NCBI RefSeq assembly: GCF_000300855.1
Contig: NZ_ALJF01000004.1
Location: 62,001 to 126,000, forward strand
Length of the DNA stretch: 64,000 bases
Origin: Agrobacterium albertimagni AOL15
Lineage (GTDB): Bacteria > Pseudomonadota > Alphaproteobacteria > Rhizobiales > Rhizobiaceae
Direction of reading: 5' to 3'
Shown: piece by piece, positions 1 through 10,164 of the stretch
How the letters are laid out: every line of letters starts with the position of its first letter
Numbering within the stretch: position 1 is the stretch's first letter
Translations under genes and position numbers: made by a program
Notes under the pieces: generated by a model
Seen by the model: only the letters and a program-made list of their open reading frames with translations
Told to the model about the DNA's origin: nothing
Database searches by the model: none

Positions 1-1095
1 GCAGCGGATGCCACGCGCACAGACATGCCCGGGCTCGCCCGCCATGCCACAACGGCAGGGGTTCATGGCTGCCACCAGCTGAAAGTCGGAGGGGTAGGAG
101 ACCCGGTGGTTGGCGCGGGCGATGATACATTCGCCGGTTTCGAGCGGCTGGCGGAGTGCATCGAGCACGGGCGGCGCGAATTCCGGCAGTTCGTCGAGGA
201 AGAGAATGCCATGATGGGCAAGCGACGCCTCGCCGGGTTTGGCCTTCAACCCGCCGCCGACGAGAGCTGCCATGGTGGCCGAGTGATGCGGCGTGCGGAA
301 GGGCCGGCGATCGGAGAGCTTGCCGCCGGATAGCTGCCCCGCGATCGAATGGATCATCGAGACTTCGAGCAGTTCTGCCGCAGAGAGCGGCGGCAGGATC
401 GACGGCAGGCGGGCAGCCAGCATCGACTTGCCTGAGCCGGGCGGGCCGACGAAAAGCAGATTGTGTCCGCCGGCGGCTGCGACCTCCAGCGCCCGCTTGG
501 CGCTTTCCTGACCCTTGATGTCGGCGAGATCCGGCAGGTTGGCAGCAGGCACCCGGATCGAAGGTTCCGGCCGGGAAAGCACCTGCGTGCCCCTGAAGTG
601 ATTGGCAAGCGCGATCAGGCTGCGCGGGGCGAGGATGTCAATCTCGCTGCCGGCCCAGGCGGCCTCGGCGCCGCTGTCGGCCGGGCAGATCAGGCCCTTG
701 TCCATGGCGTTGGCGCTGATCGCAGCCGGCAAAGCCCCTGCGATCGATGCGATCGTGCCGTCGAGATTGAGTTCGCCGATCACAAGAAAGCCCTGCAGCG
801 CATCGCCCGGGATGGCGCCGAGGGCCGCCATCAGGCCGAGGGCAATTGGCAAATCGAAGTGCGATCCTTCCTTGGGCAGATCCGCTGGCGCGAGATTGAC
901 CGTCACCCGCTTGGCAGGAAGCGCCAGACCCGAGGCATGCAGCGCCGCCTGGACCCGTTCGCGGCTCTCGGCCACGGCCTTGTCCGGCAGACCGACGATC
1001 TGCATGCCCGTCTTGCCGGGCGCCACCATAACCTGAACCTCGACGGGCACGCCTTCTATGCCCTGGAATGCAACCGTACTGACACGCGCTACCAT
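1..1095 (-). CDS. comM: ComM/YifB-family Mg-chelatase-like AAA+ ATPase (3' part beyond window)
   Basis: The gene enters from the left edge; 365 codons from ATG (MVARVSTVAFQG) are visible and the C-terminal part is missing. A Lon-like N-terminal region is followed by the Walker A motif GPPGSGKS at about residues 217-224, and near the visible end a Cys-rich MNPCRCG segment typical of the YifB/ComM family. Family knowledge: ComM is a hexameric helicase that promotes branch migration of recombination intermediates during natural transformation. A GTTC-N7-GTTC repeat about 100 bases upstream suggests LexA control. It lies downstream of gshB with a 193-base gap, so it probably has its own promoter. 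Confidence 0.92.
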   Translation of the reverse strand, partial: MVARVSTVAFQGIEGVPVEVQVMVAPGKTGMQIVGLPDKAVAESRERVQAALHASGLALPAKRVTVNLAPADLPKEGSHFDLPIALGLMAALGAIPGDALQGFLVIGELNLDGTIASIAGALPAAISANAMDKGLICPADSGAEAAWAGSEIDILAPRSLIALANHFRGTQVLSRPEPSIRVPAANLPDLADIKGQESAKRALEVAAAGGHNLLFVGPPGSGKSMLAARLPSILPPLSAAELLEVSMIHSIAGQLSGGKLSDRRPFRTPHHSATMAALVGGGLKAKPGEASLAHHGILFLDELPEFAPPVLDALRQPLETGECIIARANHRVSYPSDFQLVAAMNPCRCGMAGEPGHVCARGIRC

Positions 1096-1190
1096 TGCCC
1101 GCCCTCGCCGATCGATCTGAAGCCATCACCGCAACTTCATATTGCGTGTGGCGACGGGAACAATCTCGCATAAGAAGCAATCGAGCGCAA

Positions 1191-1205
1191 GAACATTTGC
1201 GGAAC
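1191..1205 (-). promoter_or_regulatory. Candidate alphaproteobacterial LexA (SOS) box upstream of comM
   Basis: On the minus strand the sequence reads GTTC-CGCAAAT-GTTC, a perfect direct repeat with a 7-base spacer. Alphaproteobacterial LexA is known to bind GTTC-N7-GTTC. The site is about 96-110 bases upstream of the comM start codon in the gshB-comM gap. Binding is inferred from the motif only. Confidence 0.65.
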
Positions 1206-1288
1206 ATCTGCACCTGCAGATAGGCGCAGGGTTGCATCCGGTTGAACGACCGGAACGGCAACCGAACTTCCGAAAAGGATTCAGCGGG

Positions 1289-2236
1289 TTAGGCGCGCTT
1301 GCGTTCGATCGCATCCCAGAGGAGGGCTGCGATATCCGCACCGCCGAACTTCTTCACCTCACGAAGTCCGGTGGGCGACGTCACGTTGATTTCGGTCATG
1401 TAGTCGCCGATCACGTCGATGCCGACGAGCAGAAAGCCGCGCTCGCGGAGAGCAAGACCGATGCGGGCGCAGATTTCCCGCTCGCGCGCGGTAAGCTCGG
1501 TCGGTTCCGGTCTGCCGCCGGCATGCATGTTGGAGCGCGCATCGTGTTCGGCAGGAACGCGGTTGATCGCGCCGACAGGCTCGCCATCGACGAGGATGAT
1601 ACGCTTGTCGCCCTTGCGCACGGCCGGCAGGTAGCCTTGCGCGATGAAGGGTTCGCGAAACATCTGGCCGAACATTTCCATCAGCGAGGAGAAGTTGCGG
1701 TCGTCGCGGGTCGAGTGGAAGACGCCCGCGCCGCCATTGCCGTAAAGCGGCTTCAGAATGATGTCGCCCTGCTCCTCCCGGAACCGGGCGATCTCGGCGG
1801 GATCCTTGGTGATGAGCGTTGGCGGCATCAGGTCGGCGAATTCGGTAACGAAGATCTTCTCCGGCGAATTGCGCACCCAGGCCGGATCGTTGACGACAAG
1901 CGTCTTCGGATGGATGCGCTCGAGCAGATGCGTCGAAGTGATGTAGGCCATGTCGAAAGGCGGATCCTGACGCAGGAGGATGACATCCATGGTCGAAAGG
2001 TCGACGCGCTCCGGCGCGCCGAGGGTGTAGTGGTCACCCTTGACGTCGCGCAGCTCCATGGGCTCGACGGTTGCGAAGACCTTGCCGTCGCGCATGGAAA
2101 GCCGGTCGGGCGTGTAGTGGAAGAGCTTGTAGCCGCGGTTCTGCGCCTCGATGCTCATGGCGAAGGTGCTATCACCCGCGATGTTGATCGTGGATACGTG
2201 ATCCATTTGGACGGCGACGTTTCTGATATTGGCCAT
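1289..2236 (-). CDS. gshB: Glutathione synthetase
   Basis: A 315-aa protein of the ATP-grasp superfamily that ligates gamma-glutamylcysteine and glycine using ATP, the second step of glutathione synthesis, in the cytosol. It begins [14 protein letters not shown] and matches GshB throughout: prokaryotic GSH-synthetase N-domain, ATP-grasp segment with [12 protein letters not shown] (about residue 160) and the C-terminal [12 protein letters not shown] metal/ATP-binding segment. The length is normal for the family. It stands between the ugp operon and comM on the same strand, with a gap of about 100 bases from ugpC. Confidence 0.97.
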   Translation of the reverse strand: MANIRNVAVQMDHVSTINIAGDSTFAMSIEAQNRGYKLFHYTPDRLSMRDGKVFATVEPMELRDVKGDHYTLGAPERVDLSTMDVILLRQDPPFDMAYITSTHLLERIHPKTLVVNDPAWVRNSPEKIFVTEFADLMPPTLITKDPAEIARFREEQGDIILKPLYGNGGAGVFHSTRDDRNFSSLMEMFGQMFREPFIAQGYLPAVRKGDKRIILVDGEPVGAINRVPAEHDARSNMHAGGRPEPTELTAREREICARIGLALRERGFLLVGIDVIGDYMTEINVTSPTGLREVKKFGGADIAALLWDAIERKRA

Positions 2237-2338
2237 GAGCTATCCCCTGCGATTGCCCAGCAGATTTAGGCGGCGCGCCGCGCGAAGGCAACGCCGCCGA
2301 CCTTGAATTTTGCTGAAGCGACGGTGAAGCCCGGACGC

Positions 2339-3451
<1,113 letters not shown>

Positions 3452-3466
3452 AGGGCGCTCCTCTCT

Positions 3467-4309
3467 TTACTTGTCGGTTTCGGTGAGGCCCTTGATGAAC
3501 CAGCTCTGGAACACCACCACCACAATGACGGGTGGCAGCAGTGCGAGCACGGCCATGGCAAAGGCTTCGTTGTAATCGGGGATCTGCGATCCGACCCAGA
3601 CCTGCAGGATCTGCTTGATGCCGCGCATCAGGGTGTAAAAGCGCTCGTCGGTGGTCATGAGCATGGGCCAGAGATACTGGTTCCAGCCATAGACGAACAT
3701 GATGATGAAGACGGCGGCGATCATGGTGCGCGACAGCGGCACCAGCACGTCGATGAAGAATTTGAATGGACCGGCGCCGTCGATGCGTGCTGCCTCCAGA
3801 AGTTCGTCCGGCACCGACTTGAAGAACTGCCGGAAGAAGAAGGTGCCGGTCGCGGATGCGAGGAGCGGCAGGATCAGGCCTTGATAGCTGTTCAGGAGCG
3901 AGAGGTCGCTCATTACCTTGTAGGTCGGCATGATGCGCACTTCGAGCGGCAGGAGCAGCGTGGTGAAGATCAACCAGAAGGCCAGGGTCGCAAAACGAAA
4001 GCGGAAATAGACGATGGCATAGGCCGCGAGCATCGAGAGCACGATCTTGCCGATAGCGAACCCGAGCCCCAGGACCAGCGAGTTCATCGCCATGGTCAGC
4101 CCCGTCACCTGGCCGGTGAAGCCGCCGGACTTGAAGAGCACCTTGTCATATGTCTCGGTGAAATCATCGCCGATCGACAGCATCAGGCCATTGGTGTGGA
4201 TTTCGGCTGCCGAATGGGTCGAGGTGGTGAAGGCGACGACCAGCGGCCCGAGCATGAAAATTACGCCGGCCATCAGGATCAGGTGATCGAAGAATTTGGT
4301 GCGGTACAT
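3467..4309 (-). CDS. ugpE: sn-glycerol-3-phosphate ABC transporter permease UgpE
   Basis: A 280-aa inner-membrane protein with about six transmembrane segments and the EAA loop (EAARIDGAGPFKFF, residues around 190) that docks onto the ATPase. Sequence start MYRTKFFDHLILMAGVIFMLGP is typical of UgpE. It forms the translocation pore with UgpA. Ten bases separate it from ugpA and fifteen from ugpC, which indicates one transcript. Confidence 0.94.
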   Translation of the reverse strand: MYRTKFFDHLILMAGVIFMLGPLVVAFTTSTHSAAEIHTNGLMLSIGDDFTETYDKVLFKSGGFTGQVTGLTMAMNSLVLGLGFAIGKIVLSMLAAYAIVYFRFRFATLAFWLIFTTLLLPLEVRIMPTYKVMSDLSLLNSYQGLILPLLASATGTFFFRQFFKSVPDELLEAARIDGAGPFKFFIDVLVPLSRTMIAAVFIIMFVYGWNQYLWPMLMTTDERFYTLMRGIKQILQVWVGSQIPDYNEAFAMAVLALLPPVIVVVVFQSWFIKGLTETDK

Positions 4310-4319
4310 GGCGCTCTCC

Positions 4320-5201
4320 TCAACCGTAGTGGACGCGGCGTTCGATGAAGCGGAACTGGATCATGGTCAGCACGAGGACGACCAGCATCAGGATGACCGA
4401 CTGGGCCGAAGACGAGCCGAGATCGTTGCCGCGGAAGCCGTCGAGATAGACCTTGTAGACCAGCGTAATCGGGTTGTTCGCCGCCTTGTCCTTCACGATG
4501 ACGTCGATGACGCCGAAGGTGTCGAAGAGCGAATAGGTCATGTTGATGACCAGGAGGAAGAAGGCGGTTGGGGTGAGCAGCGGCAGGATCACTGTCCAGA
4601 AGCGGCGCGTGCCGGACTTGCAGTCGATGGCGGCTGCCTCACGGATGGAGGCCGGAATGCCCTGGAGGCCAGAGAGAAAGAAGATGAAATTATAGGGGAT
4701 CTGATTCCAGACGGCGACGACCACCATGGCAAAGGCCGTGTCGAAGTAATTGAGGCCGACCTTCATCTCCCAGCCGAACAAGGCGGCGAATTTCACGAAG
4801 GGGCCGATATGCTGGTCGAAGATCATCATGCCGATCAGGCCGGCGACCGGCGGGGCGATGGCATAGACGATGATAAGCAGCGTTTTGTAGGCCGACTTGC
4901 CGCGGATCACCGCATCGGCCTTCAGAGCGAGCAGCATGCCGATCGAAAGCGCGAGGAAAGTGACGATCAGGCTGTAGCCGATCGTGAAGCGGGCAATCCG
5001 CTGATATTCCGAGGAGTTAAGCGCATCGGTATAGTTGGCGGCACCGACGAAGCTCGAACCGAAACCGAAGGGATCCTCGATATAGAAGGACGAGGTTATC
5101 GCCTGCATCGAGGGCCAGTAGAAGAAAATCGAAATGATCGCGAACTGCGGCAGCAGGAACAGATACGGCAGGTATCGCGAGTTGAACTGGACGCGCTTCA
5201 T
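4320..5201 (-). CDS. ugpA: sn-glycerol-3-phosphate ABC transporter permease UgpA
   Basis: A 293-aa CUT1-type permease with about six transmembrane segments, starting MKRVQFNSRYLPYLFLLPQ. The EAA-type loop (REAAAIDCKSGTRRFW, about residues 200-215) contacts UgpC. It follows ugpB after a 66-base gap that contains a strong hairpin, a common way of lowering permease expression relative to the binding protein. Assignment relies on homology and on the complete ugpBAEC order. Confidence 0.94.
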   Translation of the reverse strand: MKRVQFNSRYLPYLFLLPQFAIISIFFYWPSMQAITSSFYIEDPFGFGSSFVGAANYTDALNSSEYQRIARFTIGYSLIVTFLALSIGMLLALKADAVIRGKSAYKTLLIIVYAIAPPVAGLIGMMIFDQHIGPFVKFAALFGWEMKVGLNYFDTAFAMVVVAVWNQIPYNFIFFLSGLQGIPASIREAAAIDCKSGTRRFWTVILPLLTPTAFFLLVINMTYSLFDTFGVIDVIVKDKAANNPITLVYKVYLDGFRGNDLGSSSAQSVILMLVVLVLTMIQFRFIERRVHYG

Positions 5202-5221
5202 GGAGCCCTCTCAATGCAAGT

Positions 5222-5244
5222 CCCGGGAGCTTGTCGCCCCCGGG
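5222..5244 (-). other. Intercistronic hairpin between ugpB and ugpA
   Basis: CCCGGGAGC (5222-5230) pairs with GCCCCCGGG (5236-5244) around a 5-base loop, giving a 9-bp GC-rich stem with one wobble pair. No T-tract follows on the minus strand. It probably protects the 3' end of ugpB mRNA or partly terminates transcription, so that the binding protein is made in excess; this role is inferred. Confidence 0.6.
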
Positions 5245-5267
5245 TCCCAATCAAGTTTCAGAAATGA

Positions 5268-6566
5268 TCAGCCAGCCGTCTTGGCGAAGCGGGCGAGAAG
5301 CTCGTCGGCTTCCTTCTTGATCGTTTCCATGGCGTCCTTGGCCGTCGTCTCACCCGCGAAGAGGCGGTTGTATTCGCGCTCCATCACGGCGCGGATCTGC
5401 GGGTAGAAGCCAAGGCGATAGCCCTTGTTCCACTCGGCGGTCGGCAGCTGCAGCTGCTGGATGCCGACTTCGGCGGCCGGCTTTTCGTTGTAGTAGCCTT
5501 CCGACTTCGACAGCTCGTAAGCGGCGTTGGTGATGGCGACGTAGCCGGTGGCCTGGTGATAGAATTTCTGGACTTCGGTCGAGGTCAGGAAGTTGAAGAA
5601 CGAGGCCGAGCACTTGTTTTCTTCAGCCGACTTGCCAGCCATCGCGAAGAGGGCAGCGCCACCGATGAAGGAGTGGACGCCAGCGCCTTCAATCGAGTTC
5701 CAGTAAGGCAGGAAGGTTGCCGAGAAGGGCATGGTCGCGGTCTTCTGCAGGCCGCCAAAGGAGCCCGAAGAACCGATCCAGAGAGCGGCCTTGCCTTCTT
5801 CGAAGACCTTCTGGTTGTCGTTCCAGGCAGCGCCGTAGTAGCCGAACAGGCCCTGATCGTACCAGGCCTTCAGCTTGTCATACATCATGACGTGGTTTTC
5901 GTCGGTGACGTTGATCGTCGTGTCGACGATGCTGTCATAGCCGTTGTTGTTCGAAGCGAACTGGATGTTGTTGCGCGAGAAGAAGTTCTCGGTGAACTGC
6001 CAGGTGAGCTGCGACTGGACGAGCGGGATGAAGCCGGCCTCTTTCAGCTTCGGCGCGATGGCTTCGAACTCTTCCCAGGTCTTCGGGGCTTCGACGCCGG
6101 CCTTCTGCAGGGCTTCGTCGTTGATGTACATGATCGGCGCCGAAGAGTTGAACGGCATGCCGACGAACTTGCCTTCGCTATCGGCGTAGAAATAGCGGAC
6201 ACCTTCGATGAAGGCTTCGCGGTTGAATTCGAAACCGTTGTCCTTCAGGAGGTCTTCGGCTGCGATGGTCGCGCCCTTGGCGTTGATGATCGTGGCGGCA
6301 CCGGCATCGAAGACCTGCAGGATGTTCGGCTGCTCGCCCGAACGGAAGGCGGCGATGCCGGCTGACAGGGCTTCTTCATACGAGCCCTTGGAGACGGGCG
6401 TCAGAGCGCATTCGCTCTGGGCTTCGTTGAACTTCTGGGCGATCTCGTTGATCACTTCGCCGTTGCGGCCGCCCATGCCGTGCCACCAGGTGATGTTGGT
6501 CGCGGCAAGCGTCGTCGATGCAGTCATGGTCAGGGCCAGAGCGGCCAGGGAAATCTTCTTGATCAT
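5268..6566 (-). CDS. ugpB: sn-glycerol-3-phosphate ABC transporter periplasmic binding protein
   Basis: A 432-aa solute-binding protein for glycerol-3-phosphate and its diesters. MIKKISLAALALTMTASTTLAA is a clear Sec signal peptide, followed by NITWWHGMGGRNGEVINE, typical of UgpB. The start at 6566 is preferred over an in-frame ATG 108 bases upstream because GGAGAGGA sits about 11 bases before it and the signal peptide begins there. First gene of ugpBAEC, preceded by a three-repeat Pho box, so phosphate starvation control through PhoB is expected. Confidence 0.95.
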   Translation of the reverse strand: MIKKISLAALALTMTASTTLAATNITWWHGMGGRNGEVINEIAQKFNEAQSECALTPVSKGSYEEALSAGIAAFRSGEQPNILQVFDAGAATIINAKGATIAAEDLLKDNGFEFNREAFIEGVRYFYADSEGKFVGMPFNSSAPIMYINDEALQKAGVEAPKTWEEFEAIAPKLKEAGFIPLVQSQLTWQFTENFFSRNNIQFASNNNGYDSIVDTTINVTDENHVMMYDKLKAWYDQGLFGYYGAAWNDNQKVFEEGKAALWIGSSGSFGGLQKTATMPFSATFLPYWNSIEGAGVHSFIGGAALFAMAGKSAEENKCSASFFNFLTSTEVQKFYHQATGYVAITNAAYELSKSEGYYNEKPAAEVGIQQLQLPTAEWNKGYRLGFYPQIRAVMEREYNRLFAGETTAKDAMETIKKEADELLARFAKTAG

Positions 6567-6604
6567 GGGATAGATCCTCTCCACCGGTTGTTGCGGTGAG
6601 GGCT

Positions 6605-6649
6605 CCATTAGGGCCGCTCCATGACAGCGACTTGAAAGTTTTGTGTCAG
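6605..6649 (-). promoter_or_regulatory. Pho box and promoter of ugpBAEC
   Basis: On the minus strand three 7-mers spaced by exactly 4 bases read CTGACAC, CTTTCAA, CTGTCAT (plus-strand 6643-6649, 6632-6638, 6621-6627). This matches the PhoB pattern of CTGTCAT repeats every 11 bases. Ten bases downstream TAATGG (6605-6610) is placed as a -10 element, as in PhoB-activated promoters where the Pho box replaces the -35. ugp is a PhoB target in enterics and rhizobia. Confidence 0.75.
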
Positions 6650-6701
6650 AGCTGTCACAAAACGAAGGTTTCATTACTTGCGGTTCGAAAGTGAAACGAA
6701 G

Positions 6702-7070
6702 CTAAAATGCGCCCTCGAAATGGACCGGCCAGCGCCATGGCCGCACGACGATGATATCATGCCGAAGTGACAGCCGTGTTGCATCGGATTGCCTGCGAAG
6801 CCAATGATCTGCGGCATTGGCAATGCGTCGCTCGGCCGCGTAGCTGACCGCATCGACGCCTGAACGCAGATCTTTTCGCGCTTTCACTTCGACGAAAATG
6901 ACGAGATCACCGCGACGGGCGATAATGTCCACTTCGCCGGCTTTCGTCTTGTAGCGGAGCGCCACGATCCGGTAGCCTTTCAGAAGCAGAGCGAGTGCCG
7001 CGCGGTATTCCGACCAGCGGCCCAGCCTTTCGGCGCGGATACGTTTTCGATCCGCGCCTCTGGGCTTCAT
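6702..7070 (-). CDS. YraN/UPF0102 nuclease-fold protein
   Basis: A 122-aa protein of the UPF0102 (YraN) family. It shows the family core GEVDIIARRGDLVIFVEVKAR, an endonuclease-like fold with the E...D...ExK residues of the PD-(D/E)XK superfamily. Its biochemical role is not established. The ATG overlaps the rsmI stop (ATGA, 7067-7070), so the two are translationally coupled; rsmI-yraN linkage is common in proteobacteria. Confidence 0.9.
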   Translation of the reverse strand: MKPRGADRKRIRAERLGRWSEYRAALALLLKGYRIVALRYKTKAGEVDIIARRGDLVIFVEVKARKDLRSGVDAVSYAAERRIANAADHWLRRQSDATRLSLRHDIIVVRPWRWPVHFEGAF

Positions 7071-7984
7071 GCGGCCCCCTTGAGTTCCAGCAGGCGCTGG
7101 TAGAGCTCCTTGCGCGGCAGGCCGGTCAGCTTTGCGGCCTCGGTCGCGGCCTTGGCTGTCGGCATGGTGGTCGATAGCTCGGCGAGCAGGATATCGACAT
7201 CGGCTGCATCGGGCGCAGCGTCGGGAGCGGGTGGGCCGATGACGAGCACGATCTCGCCCTTGACCGTCTTGTCGGCATAGTCGCTGGCGAGATCGCCCAG
7301 GGGACCTCGGCGGAATTCCTCGAAGGTTTTGGTCAATTCGCGGCAGACGGAGGCCGGCCGATCCTTGCCCAGTTCATCGGCCGCCGCGACAAGCGTATCC
7401 GCGATCCGGTGCGGGGACTCGAAGAAGATCAGCGTCGCGGGCACCTTGGCGAGTTCGCGAAGTCGGTCCCGCTTCGCCTTGTCTTTAGTAGGCAGGAAAC
7501 CGGCAAACAGGAAAGCGTCGTTCGGCAGGCCGGAGCCCACGAGAGCAGCGAGCGGTGCGGAAGCGCCTGGGATCGGCACCACACGGTGGCCAGCTTCGAT
7601 CGCCCGCTGGCCGAGGCGATAACCTGGGTCGGAGACGAGCGGTGTTCCGGCATCCGAGACGAGGGCGACGGACTTGCCGGCTTCGAGGGCGGTCAGCAGT
7701 CGGGCACCTGCCTCTTCTGCATTGTATTCGTGATAGGCGTAAGGCCGGTTCTCGATCCCGTAACGGTCGAGCAGGACGCGGGTAACCCTTGTATCCTCGC
7801 AGGCGAGCACATCGGCACCGGCAAGCGTTTCCAGCGCGCGGATGGTAATATCGCCGAGATTGCCGATCGGGGTTGCGACCAGATAAAGCGCGGGCTCCAG
7901 CGGCCGCGCCGCAATCGGCGTGTCGTTGAGGCGATAGCGCTTGGAAGTCTGCGCAGTGGCGGCATTCTTGTCTTCTGTTGTCAT
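7067..7984 (-). CDS. rsmI: 16S rRNA (cytidine1402-2'-O)-methyltransferase
   Basis: A 305-aa SAM-dependent tetrapyrrole-methylase-fold enzyme that 2'-O-methylates C1402 of 16S rRNA. LYLVATPIGNLGDITIRAL, ACEDTR and VSDAGTPLVSDPG are family hallmarks. The start at 7984 (MTTEDKNA) has GGAGGA ten bases upstream; in-frame ATGs at 8008 and 8041 have no such site. It is divergent from dnaN and overlaps yraN by four bases. Confidence 0.95.
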   Translation of the reverse strand: MTTEDKNAATAQTSKRYRLNDTPIAARPLEPALYLVATPIGNLGDITIRALETLAGADVLACEDTRVTRVLLDRYGIENRPYAYHEYNAEEAGARLLTALEAGKSVALVSDAGTPLVSDPGYRLGQRAIEAGHRVVPIPGASAPLAALVGSGLPNDAFLFAGFLPTKDKAKRDRLRELAKVPATLIFFESPHRIADTLVAAADELGKDRPASVCRELTKTFEEFRRGPLGDLASDYADKTVKGEIVLVIGPPAPDAAPDAADVDILLAELSTTMPTAKAATEAAKLTGLPRKELYQRLLELKGAA

Positions 7985-8209
7985 GCGGCCTTTATCCTCC
8001 AGCCCCATGCTCGCGGCAAGGGTGCCCGGCCCATAAACCATTCCGATAACCTTGGCGTGGGACGAACGTGGAAAACCTTGGAGCCTCTTGCTTTTCCCGC
8101 TGATTTACTGCCATTTTGCCCGTCCACATCGTCCGGCCCGGGGACTGCCCGGCCCCTATTTTCCGATCCGGAACTCCGGAAGACGACACGTCGAAAGCGG
8201 TAGCATCCC

Positions 8210-9328
8210 ATGCGTATAACTCTTGAACGGTCCAATCTCCTCAAGTCCCTCAATCACGTGCATCGCGTGGTCGAGCGTCGCAACACGATCCCGATCCTGT
8301 CGAATGTGCTGCTGAAGGCCGAAGGCGCCGAACTGGACATGAAGGCGACGGACCTCGACCTTGAGATCACCGAAGGCACGCCGGCCATGGTCGAGCAGGC
8401 GGGTGCCACAACCGTTCCTGCGCATCTGCTCTATGAAATCGTGCGCAAGCTGCCCGACGGTTCCGAGGTTCTGCTCGCCACGAACCCGGATGGCGGCACG
8501 ATGACGGTCGCTTCCGGCCGCTCGAAGTTCTCGCTGCAGTGCCTGCCGCAGTCGGACTTCCCGGACCTCACCGCCGGCACCTTCACCCATTCCTTCAAGA
8601 TGAAGGCATCCGATTTCAAGATGCTGATCGATCGCACCCAGTTTGCGATCTCGACAGAAGAGACCCGCTACTACCTGAACGGAATTTTCCTGCACACGAT
8701 CGAGGCGGGCGGTGCTTTGAAGCTGCGCGCCGTTGCCACCGACGGCCATCGTCTCGCCCGCGCCGATGTCGATGCCCCCTCGGGCTCGGAAGGCATGCCC
8801 GGCATCATCATTCCGCGCAAGACGGTCGGAGAGCTGCAGAAGCTCATCGATAATCCGGATCTCACCATCGGCATCGAGATCTCGGATTCCAAGATCCGCC
8901 TCTCCATTGGCTCGGTCGTTCTGACCTCCAAGCTCATCGACGGCACCTTCCCGGACTATCAGCGCGTTATCCCGCAGGCGAACGACAAGGAAATGCGGGT
9001 TGATTGCCAGACCTTTGCCCGCGCCGTCGACCGCGTCTCAACGATTTCGTCTGAGCGTGGCCGCGCCGTGAAGCTGGCGCTCGCCGACGGCCAGTTGATG
9101 CTGACCGTCAACAACCCGGATTCGGGAAGTGCGACGGAAGAAGTCGCCGTGGGCTATGAAAGCGACGCAATGGAGATCGGCTTCAACGCCAAATATCTCC
9201 TCGACATCACCGCCCAGCTTTCCGGCGACGATGCGATCTTCCTGCTTGCCGATGCCGGCTCTCCGACACTCATTCGCGACACCGCCGGCGCCGACGCCCT
9301 CTATGTCCTGATGCCGATGCGCGTGTAA
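8210..9328 (+). CDS. dnaN: DNA polymerase III subunit beta (sliding clamp)
   Basis: A 372-aa protein forming the ring-shaped dimeric clamp that tethers DNA polymerase III to DNA. It starts MRITLERSNLLKSLNHV and shows the three repeated clamp domains, ending with the conserved PMRV C-terminus (LYVLMPMRV). Length is typical. It is isolated from dnaA and recF here, as in other rhizobia, and is divergent from rsmI with 225 bases between the starts. Confidence 0.98.
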   Translation: MRITLERSNLLKSLNHVHRVVERRNTIPILSNVLLKAEGAELDMKATDLDLEITEGTPAMVEQAGATTVPAHLLYEIVRKLPDGSEVLLATNPDGGTMTVASGRSKFSLQCLPQSDFPDLTAGTFTHSFKMKASDFKMLIDRTQFAISTEETRYYLNGIFLHTIEAGGALKLRAVATDGHRLARADVDAPSGSEGMPGIIIPRKTVGELQKLIDNPDLTIGIEISDSKIRLSIGSVVLTSKLIDGTFPDYQRVIPQANDKEMRVDCQTFARAVDRVSTISSERGRAVKLALADGQLMLTVNNPDSGSATEEVAVGYESDAMEIGFNAKYLLDITAQLSGDDAIFLLADAGSPTLIRDTAGADALYVLMPMRV

Positions 9329-9454
9329 CGCGCGCCGGGCTCAGACAGGAATTTTGCCCACTTGCGTCATTCTTTCTTGCGTTTGCGACAACTTGGCCCA
9401 AAATTGTCGCATTCGGCTCGCAGCAATCGAGCAGCAACAAGAAGAGGGACGATC

Positions 9455-10048
9455 ATGGCCATCCGATTGAAGGAACGGTTCGAGAAGAAATTCGACGAGG
9501 AAATCCGGTTCTTCAAGGGCATGATGCAGGGTCCAAAGCTCGTCGGCGCGATCGTGCCGACGTCGTCCGTGACCGCAAAGCGCATGGCGAGTGTCATCGA
9601 GCCGAAGTCCGGCTTGCCTGTGCTCGAGCTTGGCCCCGGCACCGGGGTCATCACCAAGCAGATCCTGGCGCGCGGCGTTCCGGCCGACAAGATCGTTTCC
9701 GTCGAATATTCCGAGGATTTCTACCGCCGACTCGTCGAGGATTATGCGGGCGTCAACTTCATCCATGGCGATGCCTTCGACCTCAAGAACATCCTCGGCG
9801 ACCTCGCCGACAGAACCTTCGACTGCGTGATATCAGCCGTACCGATGCTGAGCTTCCCGATGGAAGCGCGCATCCAGCTGCTCGAGGATCTGCTGTCCCG
9901 CATCCCGGAAGGGCGCCCCGTGGTGCAGATTACCTACGGCCCGGTGTCGCCGATCATCGCCAAGCCCGATCGCTACCACATCCAGCATTTCGACTTCGTC
10001 GTGCGCAACATCCCGCCGGCCCAGCTCTGGATCTACCGCAAGGCCTGA
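9455..10048 (+). CDS. pmtA: Phosphatidylethanolamine N-methyltransferase, Sinorhizobium type
   Basis: A 197-aa class I SAM-dependent methyltransferase; motif I is ELGPGTGVI at about residues 58-66. The N-terminal region (RFFKGMMQGPKLVGAIVPTS) and the C-terminus (FDFVVRNIPPAQLW) match my memory of Sinorhizobium/Agrobacterium PmtA, which makes phosphatidylcholine by three methylations of phosphatidylethanolamine at the membrane. The start at 9455 has GAAGAGGGA upstream; a 31-codon upstream extension lacks support. Related proteins are often annotated as rRNA adenine N6-methyltransferases, but the short length argues against that. Confidence 0.8.
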   Translation: MAIRLKERFEKKFDEEIRFFKGMMQGPKLVGAIVPTSSVTAKRMASVIEPKSGLPVLELGPGTGVITKQILARGVPADKIVSVEYSEDFYRRLVEDYAGVNFIHGDAFDLKNILGDLADRTFDCVISAVPMLSFPMEARIQLLEDLLSRIPEGRPVVQITYGPVSPIIAKPDRYHIQHFDFVVRNIPPAQLWIYRKA

Positions 10049-10069
10049 GCGCCCACTTTTGCGGAGAAC

Positions 10070-10088
10070 GGGGGATCGTCGATCCCCC
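10070..10088. repeat. Perfect 8-bp hairpin between pmtA and pyrF
   Basis: GGGGGATC and GATCCCCC flank a 3-base loop (GTC). It lies 22 bases after the pmtA stop. No T-tract follows, so it may be a weak terminator or an mRNA 3'-end stabiliser. Confidence 0.5.
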
Positions 10089-10164
10089 TGCCCTTGTCAT
10101 GCTTGCGATTTGACGCGCGGCATGCGAGTGGACGGGTCATGGAGATCTGGCAGGAGTCTTTGTC

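Noticed and set aside
1142..2269. A 375-codon open frame on the plus strand opposite gshB
   Set aside because: gshB is certain on the other strand; the frame has shadow composition only.
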